A stretch of DNA of 23,948 bases from Lingula anatina (Eukaryota > Brachiopoda > Lingulata > Lingulida > Lingulidae). Positions 7,806 through 17,534 of the stretch are shown here, one piece after another. The position numbers were made by a program, and so were the translations under genes. The stretch lies in contig NW_019773899.1 in NCBI RefSeq assembly GCF_001039355.2, positions 1-23,948 of the forward strand, read 5' to 3'. A model generated the notes under the pieces. That model searched no databases and was not told where the DNA came from. It saw only the letters and a program-made list of their open reading frames with translations. The first letter of the stretch is position 1, and each line of letters begins with the position of its first letter.

Positions 7806-10048
7806 ATGGAACACGAGGTACTGTATAAAAACGCGGAAGGCAGCAGGATTGCCAGTCACTGCCTATTCAACAAGATGCCACTCAACGAGTATGCTCGCCA
7901 GCACGCCCTGAAGCTGCGAGAGGCAGGACTTGGTATTACAGCCATCAGGAGACAACTAAGAGAGGAAGACGTGACCTGTTCACTAAGCTCGATATATAGG
8001 TAAGTGATTGGGACAGATCTTGCCCTTAGTGGAGCTATGTGTATTTGCTCCGGTTATAGCAAATAAAACTATATCATGAGTGACAGTGAATCTCCTGCTC
8101 TCTTCTTCAATCTCTTTTTTTTTCACCAAGGAACTCCAGACTCATTTTTTTTATAGAAATAAACAAATTATATGTAGATTTTCCCCTTAAACCGCATGTT
8201 TTTTTTTTTTTTTGTACTTGCTCATTTTCTTTTTGGTCAAACGTTTTCTTTTCATGCAACGACGCATTTACAGAGCACTCTATCCCAATATTGTTTATTC
8301 TAGACATTGAACTGACAGAATTCGTATCTTTTTTAGGTTTTTTGTAAGACACAGCGAAGGGTTTGGCCTTGCTGACCGGCCTAAACCAGGGAAATGGACA
8401 ACTTTTACAGATGAGCACAGGGCTATCGTTGATGAAGAGATGGAGGCCAACCCTGAGCTCAGATCACATGAGCTTCGGGATATCCTGAGGGAACGTACAG
8501 GTAATAATTATGTATTGATACCATTGAAGATGTATCTAAAATGACACACATCGAAATATTACCGTGGCGATCATCGAGCATCAAATGGAAGAAATGTTAG
8601 GAAATCTACTCCTCATTGAGCTAAACAAGAGAAAGCATCTGACACATAGTGGTTAACATACACTGTAATTTATCAAATTGATTTTTTCATACAGTGAAGA
8701 AATAATAAATTATTTACTGAATGTGCATATAAATACCCCTCTTTTTCGTTCGTTTTAACAGGTCTGCTTGTGTCATCCAGTGCTGTGTGGAGATTCAGGA
8801 AGAAGGTTAGCTGGGTGAAAAGTGCGAAGGGCTACTGCCAGCTTGTTAGGATTGTGAACCGTCTGAAACGAGTGAACTGGTGCCGCGAGGCCCTGGCAGT
8901 ATAAGAAAAGTTTGAGGACGTTGTGTTTTCTGGTAAGCCACAACCCACAGATCTGCATTCAAAAACCAATATGTATAGTTGTTTAAGATCTATTACCGGG
9001 TATTCCGCTCACTTTGCAAATCTATATATATTAGCACCGTTGTTGAAAAGGTATACAAACATTATTTCTTTTCTTGAATTTGCTTTTTGAGTTTCAAAAT
9101 GTGTCTTATTTATCTTATTTGTGCATTCACTTCAGATGAGTGCACCGTGGAAATGGACACAAATGGTCGATATATTTTTGGAAAGTCATCAGGGATGAAG
9201 ACGGGAACGACATAAGTCCGCCCTGCCCACTGCACAGCAAACCGAAGCACCCGTACAAGGTCCATGTATGGGCAGGTGAGACGCTACAATGAAATGTTTA
9301 ATACTGTTGTGAAAAAATGTCTTAACTTTGCTTTTGAAATGTGATGAATCGAAATTTAACAAGAGTAATTTAGCACTCCGGGTCTGAAATCTAATTAGCA
9401 AGATTGTGACTAGGCTTTTAAAATAAAAGTGCATGTTCATGTAAACTAATAGACTGATATTATCTATTTCAGGCATTTCGCAAAGAGGGGCAACTTCAAT
9501 CGTTACATTTACTGGCGCGATGAACAGCGAAGCATACCAGGACATTCTTCGGGACACTCTTATTCCGTTTCTGCAAGAAAGGTAAGCGGAAATCAGCAAT
9601 TAAAATAATAAAGAGTCAGTATCGATTTGGAGTATGCATTAATTGCCAATGTTTGTCCATCAGCTGAAAGTTCTGAAAATAGTAACACTTTCGTATCTCT
9701 TCTGATTTAACCACAGGCTTCCTTTGGGGCACAGGTTCCAGCAAGACAAAGCACCCATGCATACCAGCAGGTCGACAGCCACGTTCTTTGAACAGCACAA
9801 CATCAACTAGTTCAAGACGCCCCCCCGAGAGCCCTGATTTAAACTCCAACGAGATGCTTTGGGCTGAACTGAAGTATTTCATCAGGAAATGGGCGAAACC
9901 AAGACTGAAAGATCAACTGGTGGCTGCCATTTAAGAATTCTGGACCACCGTGGATCAGGCTAAGTGTGTTAAGTATATTAACCACATTCAGAAGGTAATG
10001 CCCGAAGTAATTCGTGTTGAAGGCACGTATCTGTCCAGGTATTTTTAG
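7806..10048 (+). pseudogene. spliced Tc1/mariner-type transposase, copy 1 (six exons)
   Basis: A DDE transposase of the IS630-Tc1-mariner superfamily is split into six exons with GT-AG introns: 7806-7999, 8337-8500, 8762-8932, 9136-9275, 9473-9581 and 9717-10048. Introns are 135-337 bp, in phases 2, 1, 1, 1, 2. Exon 1 carries the helix-turn-helix (REAGLGITAIRRQLREE); an inner ATG at codon 25 may be the true start. Exons 2-3 hold the second DNA-binding helix region. Exons 3-4 join at FSDECTV (first Asp). Exons 4-5 join at VHVWAGIS. Exon 6 has RFQQDKAPMHTS (second Asp) and SPDLNSNEMLW (Glu). Damage: TAA at 8902-8904, a one-base frameshift near 9175, TAG at 9808-9810, a frameshift in the C-run at 9820-9826, and TAA at 9931-9933. 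The reading ends at TAG 10046-10048. Splice sites are intact despite the coding decay. Confidence 0.88.
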
Positions 10049-10298
10049 GCTTTGACTTTGTAAATATGTACAATATTGTAAATGTGTTATTTTTATGTAA
10101 TTAGCTGTTATTATTTATAGATTATTTATATTTATTTTCTTTGTATATACTTTGTATTTATTTTTATACACCAACATTGTATATATGTATTATGTTTCAT
10201 TTACATGTAAATATGTTTCAAATCAGTATTTTATTTTACATTTATTTATATATTATTTATATATAGTGTAGTTTACAGCTTTACAATAAGGGGGACGA
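10049..10298. other. AT-rich spacer
   Basis: Very AT-rich sequence with many TTTAT and TATAT strings lies between the Tc1 stop and the THAP-like start. Several AATAAA-like or TATA-like strings occur by composition alone, so none is called. Confidence 0.4.
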
Positions 10299-11563
10299 AT
10301 GAATAGATCTACACTCCTGAAGAATGTACAGAGAGCAATGGAGCATGGTGAGTTGCAGGAGGACTGTGCCATTGCAACTGTCTGTACCAAGTTTATCTCC
10401 GCATTCCATCCAACATGGAAACTGTATGAGGTGGACGTGAGTTTCCACTCTTTTCCACACAAGGTTTGGGAATCAAGAAAACGAAAACTTTGGATGGATT
10501 TAATTAGAAGGTCTGATTTAGTGCCAAACAAATACACTAGGATCTGTTCATGGCATTTCATTGGAGGAAAAGGCCCGACAAAGGAAAATCCACACCCAAC
10601 ACTTCATAGCTTCAACAACAGTGGTCAAGAGCAACCTGTGCCCGTGTTGTAGTGCGATTGTAGAGGGGCACTCATTAAAATTATGGACAAACTGGAGGAA
10701 TTAAACAAGAAAATGGACGGCATACAAGAACTCATGAAGGACAAAATAGTACATCCCAAAGCCTGCCCCAGCGCCCTTTTCACCCCTTCTTCCCCCCCCT
10801 CAACACCCAAAATGGTCCACCTCCTGCCCATTCCAACTTCTTCCACTCCCATCCCACCCCAACTCCTTCTAGCCCCCGCCCCTTCTTCCACCCCCCTGCA
10901 CATTCCAACTTCTTCCACCGCCTGTCCCACTACAACTTCTTCCAACGCTTGTCCTACTCAAACTCCTTTCATACTCCTGCCCTCTCCAACTCTTCACGTG
11001 CCATCGCACCTCAACATGTTCCATGCGCCGTCCAAGCCCTGTTCCTACCCACACCTTGTTCAACTTTCCTCCACATCCAAATCCTATCCAGTCCATCCCT
11101 CTACCACATCTTATGATCAGATCCTCCTGATCAGATCCTCCCAGGCGTCCCAACTGCATAACTCTTTCCTCTCTGACCCTGTGCCCTTCCACAGTCCTTT
11201 GTCAACCACACCTTCCCAAAATCCCCTCGTCACTGGAAACAGTGCCCCCACCTCTGCCGCCCAAGATCCCATCCCTATGCTTTCCAATTTAGAGTTGACA
11301 AAAATTAAAATACAATACAAAAGGCCAGCAAGCTTCTGTGTGAAGGCAATGTCCAGCCTTTTTACTACTAATGAAAGAATAGATTAACAAAGAATATTGA
11401 AGGATCAAACAAAGGCCAAGACAAATGTGTGCTGATGGACGTTGAGGGAGTAGGTTTTATAAGAAACGCCGTCCATAAATTTTACCCCAAACATAGGGAA
11501 GACAACTTTTGGAGCAAAATGGTGACCGCCATGAACACGACCAACAGGAATCTTAGGAGCTAA
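10299..11563 (+). pseudogene. THAP-like finger / coiled coil / BEN-like domain gene, copy A
   Basis: From the ATG at 10299 a 117-aa frame ends at a TAG (10650-10652). The same frame stays open to 11387, so one nonsense codon splits one protein. Residues 23-105 resemble a THAP zinc finger: C23 and C29, VSFHSFP at 47-53, a Trp at 65, RICSWHF with C83 and H86, and a PTLHSF tail near residue 100. Past the stop come a short coiled coil (KLEELNKKMDGIQELMKD) and a long Pro/Ser/Thr-rich linker. A conserved block follows (SFCVKAMSSLFTTNERID), cut by TAA at 11385-11387. After a frameshift the block resumes at about 11440 (VGFIRNAVHKFYPKHREDNF, ending NRNLRS) and stops at 11561-11563. The Leu-Phe, Tyr-Pro, Trp and Asn-Arg spacing suggests a BEN domain, a DNA-binding module of chromatin factors. 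Function is probably nuclear DNA binding; whether it was a host gene or transposon-encoded is open. Confidence 0.6.
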
Positions 11564-11758
11564 AAAAGTTGTAATCTCTGTTAGCCATGTTGACTACTTT
11601 TAACAGCAAAAATGAAATGATTACCTTTCTCTACATTCAAATCTTGACAATTGTGATAATTTTAGCTGCAAAACATTTATTTTATTTCATTTTTAATTTC
11701 ACTTTTTTTTTTACTTTAATTAATTTTTTTACTGTAACATTATAATGATTCTTTGCAT
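11564..11758. other. AT-rich putative intron of the BEN-like gene
   Basis: Between the BEN-like end and the next coding stretch lies a T-rich segment also present in copy B (about 15950-16140). In copy B it ends in ttctttag directly before coding sequence, so it is likely an intron. Copy A lacks the 12 bases that contain that acceptor. Confidence 0.45.
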
Positions 11759-11902
11759 GAAGAGAATGAAAAGGCACCTGATCCTGTTAGATCTAAATGT
11801 ATACTAAATTATATTAGAGACAGGGCACACAAAATGTATATAACAGAAGCAATTAACAATTATTTTTTTGCAAAAATGCATTGTCTTGAACAAAGTGAAT
11901 AG
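11759..11902 (+). pseudogene. terminal exon remnant of the BEN-like gene, copy A
   Basis: The frame reads EENEKAPDPVRSKCILNYIR and continues to a TAG at 11900-11902 (about 47 residues). The paralogous stretch in copy B (16153-16254) reads almost the same protein, with substitutions that mostly keep residue type. That supports past coding use. The copy-A version has lost its splice acceptor, apparently through a 12-bp deletion between two gattcttt repeats. Confidence 0.5.
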
Positions 11903-12102
11903 GAACATTAGGACATACTACAAAAATTAAGTTTAATTATGATTATTATCATATGTATATACCAGTGGCACTGGGGAACAAAGCCAGCAAGCAAAACTGA
12001 AAACAGCAAGCAGCTTTTTGGGACTATTAAGAACAACATTAAGTCTAACTGCACCCTTCTTGCTGAAGTCTGCTCTGTCCATGCTAGTAATAAGCCAGAC
12101 TC
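11903..12102. other. unassigned sequence before the gap
   Basis: No coding or repeat identity was recognised. Confidence 0.3.
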
Positions 12103-12285
12103 NNNNNNNNNNNNNNNNNNNNNNNNNNNNNNNNNNNNNNNNNNNNNNNNNNNNNNNNNNNNNNNNNNNNNNNNNNNNNNNNNNNNNNNNNNNNNNNNNN
12201 NNNNNNNNNNNNNNNNNNNNNNNNNNNNNNNNNNNNNNNNNNNNNNNNNNNNNNNNNNNNNNNNNNNNNNNNNNNNNNNNNNNNN
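12103..12285. other. assembly gap (183 N)
   Basis: Run of undetermined bases. Open frames that appear to cross it are artefacts. Confidence 0.99.
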
Positions 12286-12472
12286 TAACCGCTGCATTTC
12301 CATTGTTGAAGTCCCATGTACATTCAGAGAAACCTTCCAACCAGTCATCTGTTTTAGACTGTATAATTCACATTTAAGGAGGACACAAAACTATTTGACG
12401 TCTTTCATGTTTACATTCATTTTAATGTCTGTGTGTTCATTTCAGAGAGATCTAATCAAACAATAATAAAAA

Positions 12473-12619
12473 ATGATAGCTAAATCTACAGAAGACCCAA
12501 AGAAATGGGATGATGTCCTACCAGGATATGTTTTCTCTTACAACACCTCTATACAAAAAGCACAAGATATTCCCTCTACTTTCTCATATTCAGAACATAT
12601 GTTCAAGCACTCTATATAG
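12473..12619 (+). pseudogene. LTR-retrotransposon integrase scrap
   Basis: Forty-eight codons from the ATG at 12473 to TAG at 12617-12619 include W-D-D-V-L-P-G-Y-V-F-S-Y-N-T-S. This matches the segment after the catalytic Glu in Gypsy integrases and related domesticated genes (W-x-x-x-L-P ... A-Y-N-T-S/R ... P). The next landmark (L-x-x-G-R) is lost. Two stop codons precede it in frame. It differs in sequence from the integrase at 4230-5421 and is a separate relic. An acceptor-like tract (gtgttcatttcag) lies at about 12433-12445. Confidence 0.5.
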
Positions 12620-13400
12620 TTAATAAAAAGGAAGCATTTATGTTAAAGTAATGAATATACAACTCATAGTATACTATTTTTAATTTCATATACTACATAA
12701 TGTGTCGTTTTACAGTTGACATAATAAAGAATGCACGTTGGTATTTGTACCAAAAAAAATATGAGCAAAATGAGCACATTTTGTTACAAATTATTAACAT
12801 TATTCCTGTCAACCAACTCTACCAAAGGACAAGACCAGAACTTGTGATACAGTGTGTTATGGTGAGGATGACACAGAAGAACGCTTTCAGCTAGTAAAAT
12901 TCTCTCCATGATTTCCATAGACCACAGGCACAGGAAAACATACAATTTCCCAACAAAAACAAAATAGATGTTATGACTAGAGGCATGAAAATGAGGTATT
13001 TGTGCATTAAATATTCCTTGAAGTACTCTATCTAGCAGCATGACATAGGTGACATAAACATTCCAATCTTAAATTCTTTGATTCATTGTCGGAAATGAAT
13101 GTTAAAATTTTTGGGGATGGCAGATTGCACAAGGTCAGGTAATTCATTATATTCCCTGTTATTTATCTTTTTGTTCAATAAAAGGTGCATATTTTAATGA
13201 GAAAGTAAAGTGTTTGCACATTAAGATTATTTAGAAAACAAAACAATAACAGGAACATCTGAATTAGTAAACACATTTGTCCTTACATGCCATTTATGTG
13301 ATATTTCCAATACCAGCCCATGAAACAATGACAGTGTAAGCAGTACATGCTATATTTATATGACTGACTTATGTTTTCCATCATACATAACAAGTCTCAG
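12620..13400. other. unassigned AT-rich sequence before Tc1 copy 2
   Basis: Exons 1 and 2 of the second Tc1 copy would be expected here by comparison with copy 1. I could not find the helix-turn-helix or the following exon on either strand, so they are lost or lie within the gap. Confidence 0.35.
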
Positions 13401-14760
13401 GGTGAGCATTTCTGCCGTGCGTAAGATTCGGAAGGAGTTAGGGTGGATCAAATCTGGGGCAAAATACTGCCAATAAGTGAAAATCATCAACCGCCCGAAA
13501 CAAATGGAGTGGTGCCAGCGTGCCTTGGCAGTGAACGATCAGTTCAATGATGTAATTTGGACAGGTGAGTATGCAATGCATAGAGTTTTAATTCCCTAAT
13601 AACGCATTACATGTAACCAGTATGTAAAATCTATGCGGGTAAAGGATCTGGAGTCCCATATTAATATTATCAGCGGGGAATTGGTTAAAAAAGATTTATT
13701 TAACGTAACGGCAGATTTAACTAGAATTTGTGCAATAGCAAAGTCACTGCATAAACATGAAGTGGATAAAGTGGACACTGAAAAAAAGGCATGGTCTGAC
13801 GTCAGTTTTACTTTTTTTTAATCATCTCAGTTGAATGCTCTGTCAAAATGCAGAAGAATGGACATTTCATGTTTCACAAAGTCATTCGGGATCGACGAGA
13901 ACGAAAACGACATTAGCGCTCCGCCCAGGCTCCGGCCCAAACCCAAACACCCATATAAAGTGCATGTGTGGGCAGGTAAGGAGCAGTTTGTGATTTCTAA
14001 CTGTACAATAACTTTGATAAATTAAGTCTTGAAACAATTGCTGTGTGCAATGTAAAGTGGTGTTGTTTGTTAATATGACACAGATACTGTTACATAGCGG
14101 GTTTTCCAACATGTAAGGTCGCACTATATTTTAAAACAGAAGAGTCACACTTTTTCAGTAAGAAAGTTTTCATAAAAAACTATTCAAAATAAGTTTAATC
14201 ATGTTTTGCCGCATAGAGTCAAGGGCAATGTATTAACATATTAATCACTTGCTCATTTTTATGGATGTGTTTTCTGTGTTTAAGGTATTGCCAATAGTGG
14301 TGCAACCATGATCTGTATATTTAAAGGCATCACGAATGCAGCATTTTATATAAAGATACTGGGAGAATTTTTGCTTCCATTTATCAGGGCCAGGTACCCG
14401 CGTTGAACCCAAATCCAACAAGATATCGACTCAAAGCACACGAGTAGGTTGGCGCAAGGATTCTTAAGAAATCACAGGATTAACTGGTTCCGGACACCCC
14501 TTGATAACCCAGATCTTAACCGTATAGAGAACCTCTGGGCCCAGGCTAAACAATACCTCCTGAAGTTTGTAAAGCCAAGCAGCAGGGACGACTTGGTTAC
14601 CAGACTCAGCCAATTTTGGGGAATAGTGGATGCAACAAAGTGTACAAAATACATTAAGCACATACACAAGGTGATCCCAGAGGTAATAAAAAGGGATATT
14701 TTGGCTATTGATATTTTCTGCCATAAGCATATAATGATATTTTATATAACTTTTTTATAA
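13401..14760 (+). pseudogene. spliced Tc1/mariner-type transposase, copy 2 (3' exons only)
   Basis: This copy matches exons 3-6 of the copy at 7806-10048, with exons at 13401-13564, 13831-13975 and 14285-14760. The first two introns (266 and 309 bp) sit at exactly the copy-1 positions and phase (ACA-G and GCA-G, phase 1). Copy-1 intron 5 is absent: the codons before and after it are continuous at about 14392-14394. Landmarks are EWCQRALAVNDQFNDVIW, KHPYKVHVWAG, a Q-Q-D second Asp, and NPDLNRIENLW with the Glu. Damage: TAA at 13474-13476, a frameshift near 13890-13896 and TGA at 14404-14406. The last frame is then clean for about 118 codons to TAA at 14758-14760. Protein similarity to copy 1 is only moderate, so the two copies are old paralogues. 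Confidence 0.85.
13633..13821 (+). CDS. ORF inside intron of Tc1 copy 2, unknown
   Basis: A 62-codon ATG-initiated frame lies wholly inside the intron at 13565-13830. It is rich in Lys, Glu, Asp and Leu with a helical look (LESHINIISGELVKKDLFNV). The amino-acid mix resembles coding sequence more than neighbouring shadow frames do, but no family is recognised. It may be a fragment of another mobile element inserted in the intron, or chance. Confidence 0.25.
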   Translation: MRVKDLESHINIISGELVKKDLFNVTADLTRICAIAKSLHKHEVDKVDTEKKAWSDVSFTFF

Positions 14761-15478
14761 CATTTTTTGGTAAATTTTTTTTTGTCTTGGGACAGATTTA
14801 ATATTATCTAAATTATAAATGATTTATCCTCTTTATGACAACCTAAAAACTTTACTTAATAAAGACTTACATATATTTATACGTGTCTTTCATTTATACC
14901 TATTCAAGTGACTGATATCATACCAAGGAAAAGGCGTTCAACTAATAATGCATTATACGATCACTGGACAAGAGATACTGGTCTAGAGAGAACAGATTTC
15001 ACTTTCTGAAAGGCAGGGTATAAACTGTTAATTTTGTGACTCTGTGAAAGGCACAAGGCTATATTGTATGAATTGTTTTTATTCTTATTTTGTTTCATTG
15101 TTGTAAATAAAATCTGTTGCTGACTTATATGCATTGTTTAGTCCTCTGCGAGTTTGGAATTTAATTGTGCAGACCTACGGCACGTTACAGTATTATTAAT
15201 TGGCACAAAGTTGTTTTTTTACTTGTGAAACATATTGACCTGTCATAACCTTATCGGTAAAATTTTTGGAACTTAATATAGTATCAAATTGTTTTTTCAC
15301 TGAATTTTAAACTATAATGTCTTGTAAAAGTTTAGATAATTACTGTGTAGTTGTATTACCAATCTTAGTATGTAGATAAACTTTAATAGCACTTTTGAAA
15401 TGACTTTCATGTAGTTTTTAATGTGGCAAGTACTTCTTCCCCAGACGTTATCTCGTGCACGCGAGACAAGAAACAAAA
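14761..15478. other. spacer between Tc1 copy 2 and BEN-like copy B
   Basis: Mostly AT-rich. One 40-codon frame at 14887-15009 (… RKRRSTNNALYDHWTRDTG …) looks weakly coding and ends in TGA; it could be a terminal exon, but no partner was found. No THAP-like region is present where copy A has one. Confidence 0.35.
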
Positions 15479-16254
15479 AGCCTATCCAGTCCATCCCTCT
15501 ACCACCCCTTATGATCAGATCCTCCCAGGCGTCCAAACTACATACAACTCTTTCCTCTCTGACCCTGTGCCCTTCCCCAGTCCTTTGTCAAACACACCTT
15601 TCCAAAATCCCCTCATCACTGGAAAGAGTTCCTCCACCTCTGCTGCCCAAGGTCCCATCCCTTAGCTTTCCAATTTAGAGTTGACAAAAATTAAAATACA
15701 ATACAAAGGACCAGCAAGCTTTTGTGTGATGGTAATGGCCAGCCTTTTTACTGCTACTGAAAGAATAGATCGACAAAGAATATTGAAGGATCAAACAAGG
15801 GCCAAACAAATGTGTGCTTATGGAGATTGAGAGGGTGGGTTTTATAAGAAACGCCCTCCATAAATTTTACCCCAAATATAGGGAAGACAACTTTTGGAGC
15901 AAAATGATGACCGCCATGATCACGACCAACAGGAATCTTAGGAGCTAAAAAAAGTTGTAATCTCTGTTAGCTGTGTTGACTACTTTTAACAGCATAAATG
16001 AAATGGTTACCTTTCTCTACATTTAAATTTTGACAATTGTTTGTGATATTTTAGTTGCAAAACATTTATTTCATTTCATTTTTAATTTCATTATTTTTTA
16101 CTTTAATTTTTTTACTGTAACATTATAATGATTCTTTGCATGATTCTTTAGATGAAGAGAAAGAAAAGGCACCTGGTCCTGTTAGATCTAAATGTAGACT
16201 AAATTATATCAGAGACAGGGTCCACAAAATGTATATAGCAGAAGCAATAAACAA
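15479..16254 (+). pseudogene. BEN-like gene, copy B (3' part)
   Basis: This segment matches about 11091-11840 of copy A, by eye at roughly 90-95% of bases. It begins inside the Pro/Ser/Thr-rich linker and has no THAP-like or coiled-coil part. It differs from A in useful ways. It has one copy of tgatcagatcctcc where A has two. It has a CGA codon where A has a TAA stop (about 15767). It carries an early TAG at 15664-15666. It keeps the ttctttag acceptor before the last coding stretch (16153-16254, DEEKEKAPGPVRSKCRLNYI…). The BEN-like core again needs a frameshift (about 15818) and then runs to TAA at about 15946-15948. The copy ends at an undetermined base. Confidence 0.65.
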
Positions 16255-16255
16255 N
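16255..16255. other. single undetermined base at the end of the duplicated segment
   Basis: Copy-A homology stops exactly at this N, and unrelated sequence follows. As at 4229, it may be a joined assembly break. Confidence 0.7.
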
Positions 16256-17003
16256 GTTATACGGGTCTTGGGCGCTTATTAAAAAGACGGCTTGTACGTG
16301 TATCATAGAAAGTTCTTTTTTTAGTTATACCTTTTCCCATGCAGTTAATTTCAAGTTTAGAACTGATTGCTGTGTCGCGCCTCGCGTACTTGTTAGGTCT
16401 TTAGGCCTACATCGCATTTCAGTATTTTCTCTTCACCATATTTGACATTTTTGTTTCATTATTTCAGTGACTAAAATTGTCGGTTTAAGCTCTTGGGGTC
16501 AGAAAGTTTTTGACGAAAAAGCATATCAAAATTATGAAAAAACATAGACTGATCAATAGATCTAATGCTGCTGACGCTCCTGTTACACAGAGCTTGCGAC
16601 CGCCTGGAAAACGAATTTTCGCCCATTCTCACAAATGTGAAACAAAAGAGAAGGCTCCAACATTTAACTTAGCTCATTAACACTGGTGTATGAATTTGAT
16701 GTTAACTATCAAATATTGTCAAAGCCCAACGTTAGCAAAAATTCGTTATCCAAGAGATCAAAGAAGTGATGATTTTATGATGTAGGAGGGTATGGTCACT
16801 TCTATCATTGTGGTATCTGTTTGTTATAGGTGTCGAACTAGCAAGGGTGCGGAATCTCAAGCAAAACGTACTTTATATTACAAACACAAAAAATGTGAGC
16901 TACAACTACACAGAATTTTTATTGTATTGAAAACATTATGCAGCGACTAAATCTTGCATACAATTTACGACATGCAAGTGCAATATATGTTTACATATTT
17001 TAG
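16256..17003. other. unassigned sequence
   Basis: No gene or repeat was recognised. Upstream exons of the coding piece at 17004 may be hidden here, but no convincing one was found. Confidence 0.35.
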
Positions 17004-17172
17004 TTCTCATCAAAATGCTATCGACTCTCACTATAAATGCAGATTTGGATTTATGTGTAGGAGATGTAGCCCATATAGCGAAAGGATCGAAGAACTACGA
17101 AGCACTATCGAGGAAGACACAAATCTCCCCGGGAATGCTAACTGGGATTCTCATTATTATACTGACCCATGA
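17004..17172 (+). CDS. putative terminal exon of an unknown gene
   Basis: After an acceptor-like tttacatattttag (AG at 17002-17003, phase 2) comes a 56-codon frame ending in TGA at 17170-17172. It begins with HYKCRFGFMCRRCSPY, with three Cys in a C-x5-C-x2-C pattern. A charged stretch E-R-I-E-E-L-R-S-T-I-E-E-D follows, then N-L-P-G-N-A-N-W and H-Y-Y-T-D-P. The composition is strongly protein-like and distinct from the AT-rich surroundings. I cannot name a family. It converges on the MGAT4-like gene (tail to tail, about 360 bp apart). Confidence 0.4.
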
Positions 17173-17534
17173 AATAACCAGTTAGTTCTGTGCTCTTCCG
17201 TCCGCGTCAGTTCTGTCAGGGAACTAAACTTTTTTTGTCTCCAAGTAATTGTTTTACTGTTTAAGATCTCTTTGATTTTAGGCTGATTGTTTGACGCGCT
17301 GACTGGTCCTCTGACGATCTATATCCAGATATGTCAACATGACAGTACACAAAATAAGTACAGTGAATGATATGCATACTTGAAAAAAGTTAATTTAGTG
17401 CCCGTACTCGTTCCACGAAATACAACCTCTTTCCTTCTGAATCTTGAAAAGTAAAAACAAAAAAAGCTTACTTAAAAATATTTTGGAAGAACATTTTTGC
17501 TCCTTGTATTAAACTACAGAAGTGTATTTGCAAG
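17173..17534. other. intergenic / 3' untranslated region between convergent genes
   Basis: No coding signal. The part next to 17535 presumably holds the 3' untranslated region of the MGAT4-like gene; no clear polyadenylation signal was seen on the minus strand close to the stop. Confidence 0.4.

Noticed and set aside
8107-8418. 103-codon minus-strand frame
   Set aside because: It overlaps exon 2 of the Tc1 pseudogene and T-rich intron; its Lys-rich runs come from poly-T.
10625-11320. Long minus-strand frames rich in Gly, Glu and Val
   Set aside because: They are shadows of the Pro/Ser/Thr-rich plus-strand linker, whose bias removes stops on the other strand.
11908-12466. Open frames of 79-175 codons on both strands
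   Set aside because: They exist only because they cross the 183-base N gap, which contains no stop codons.
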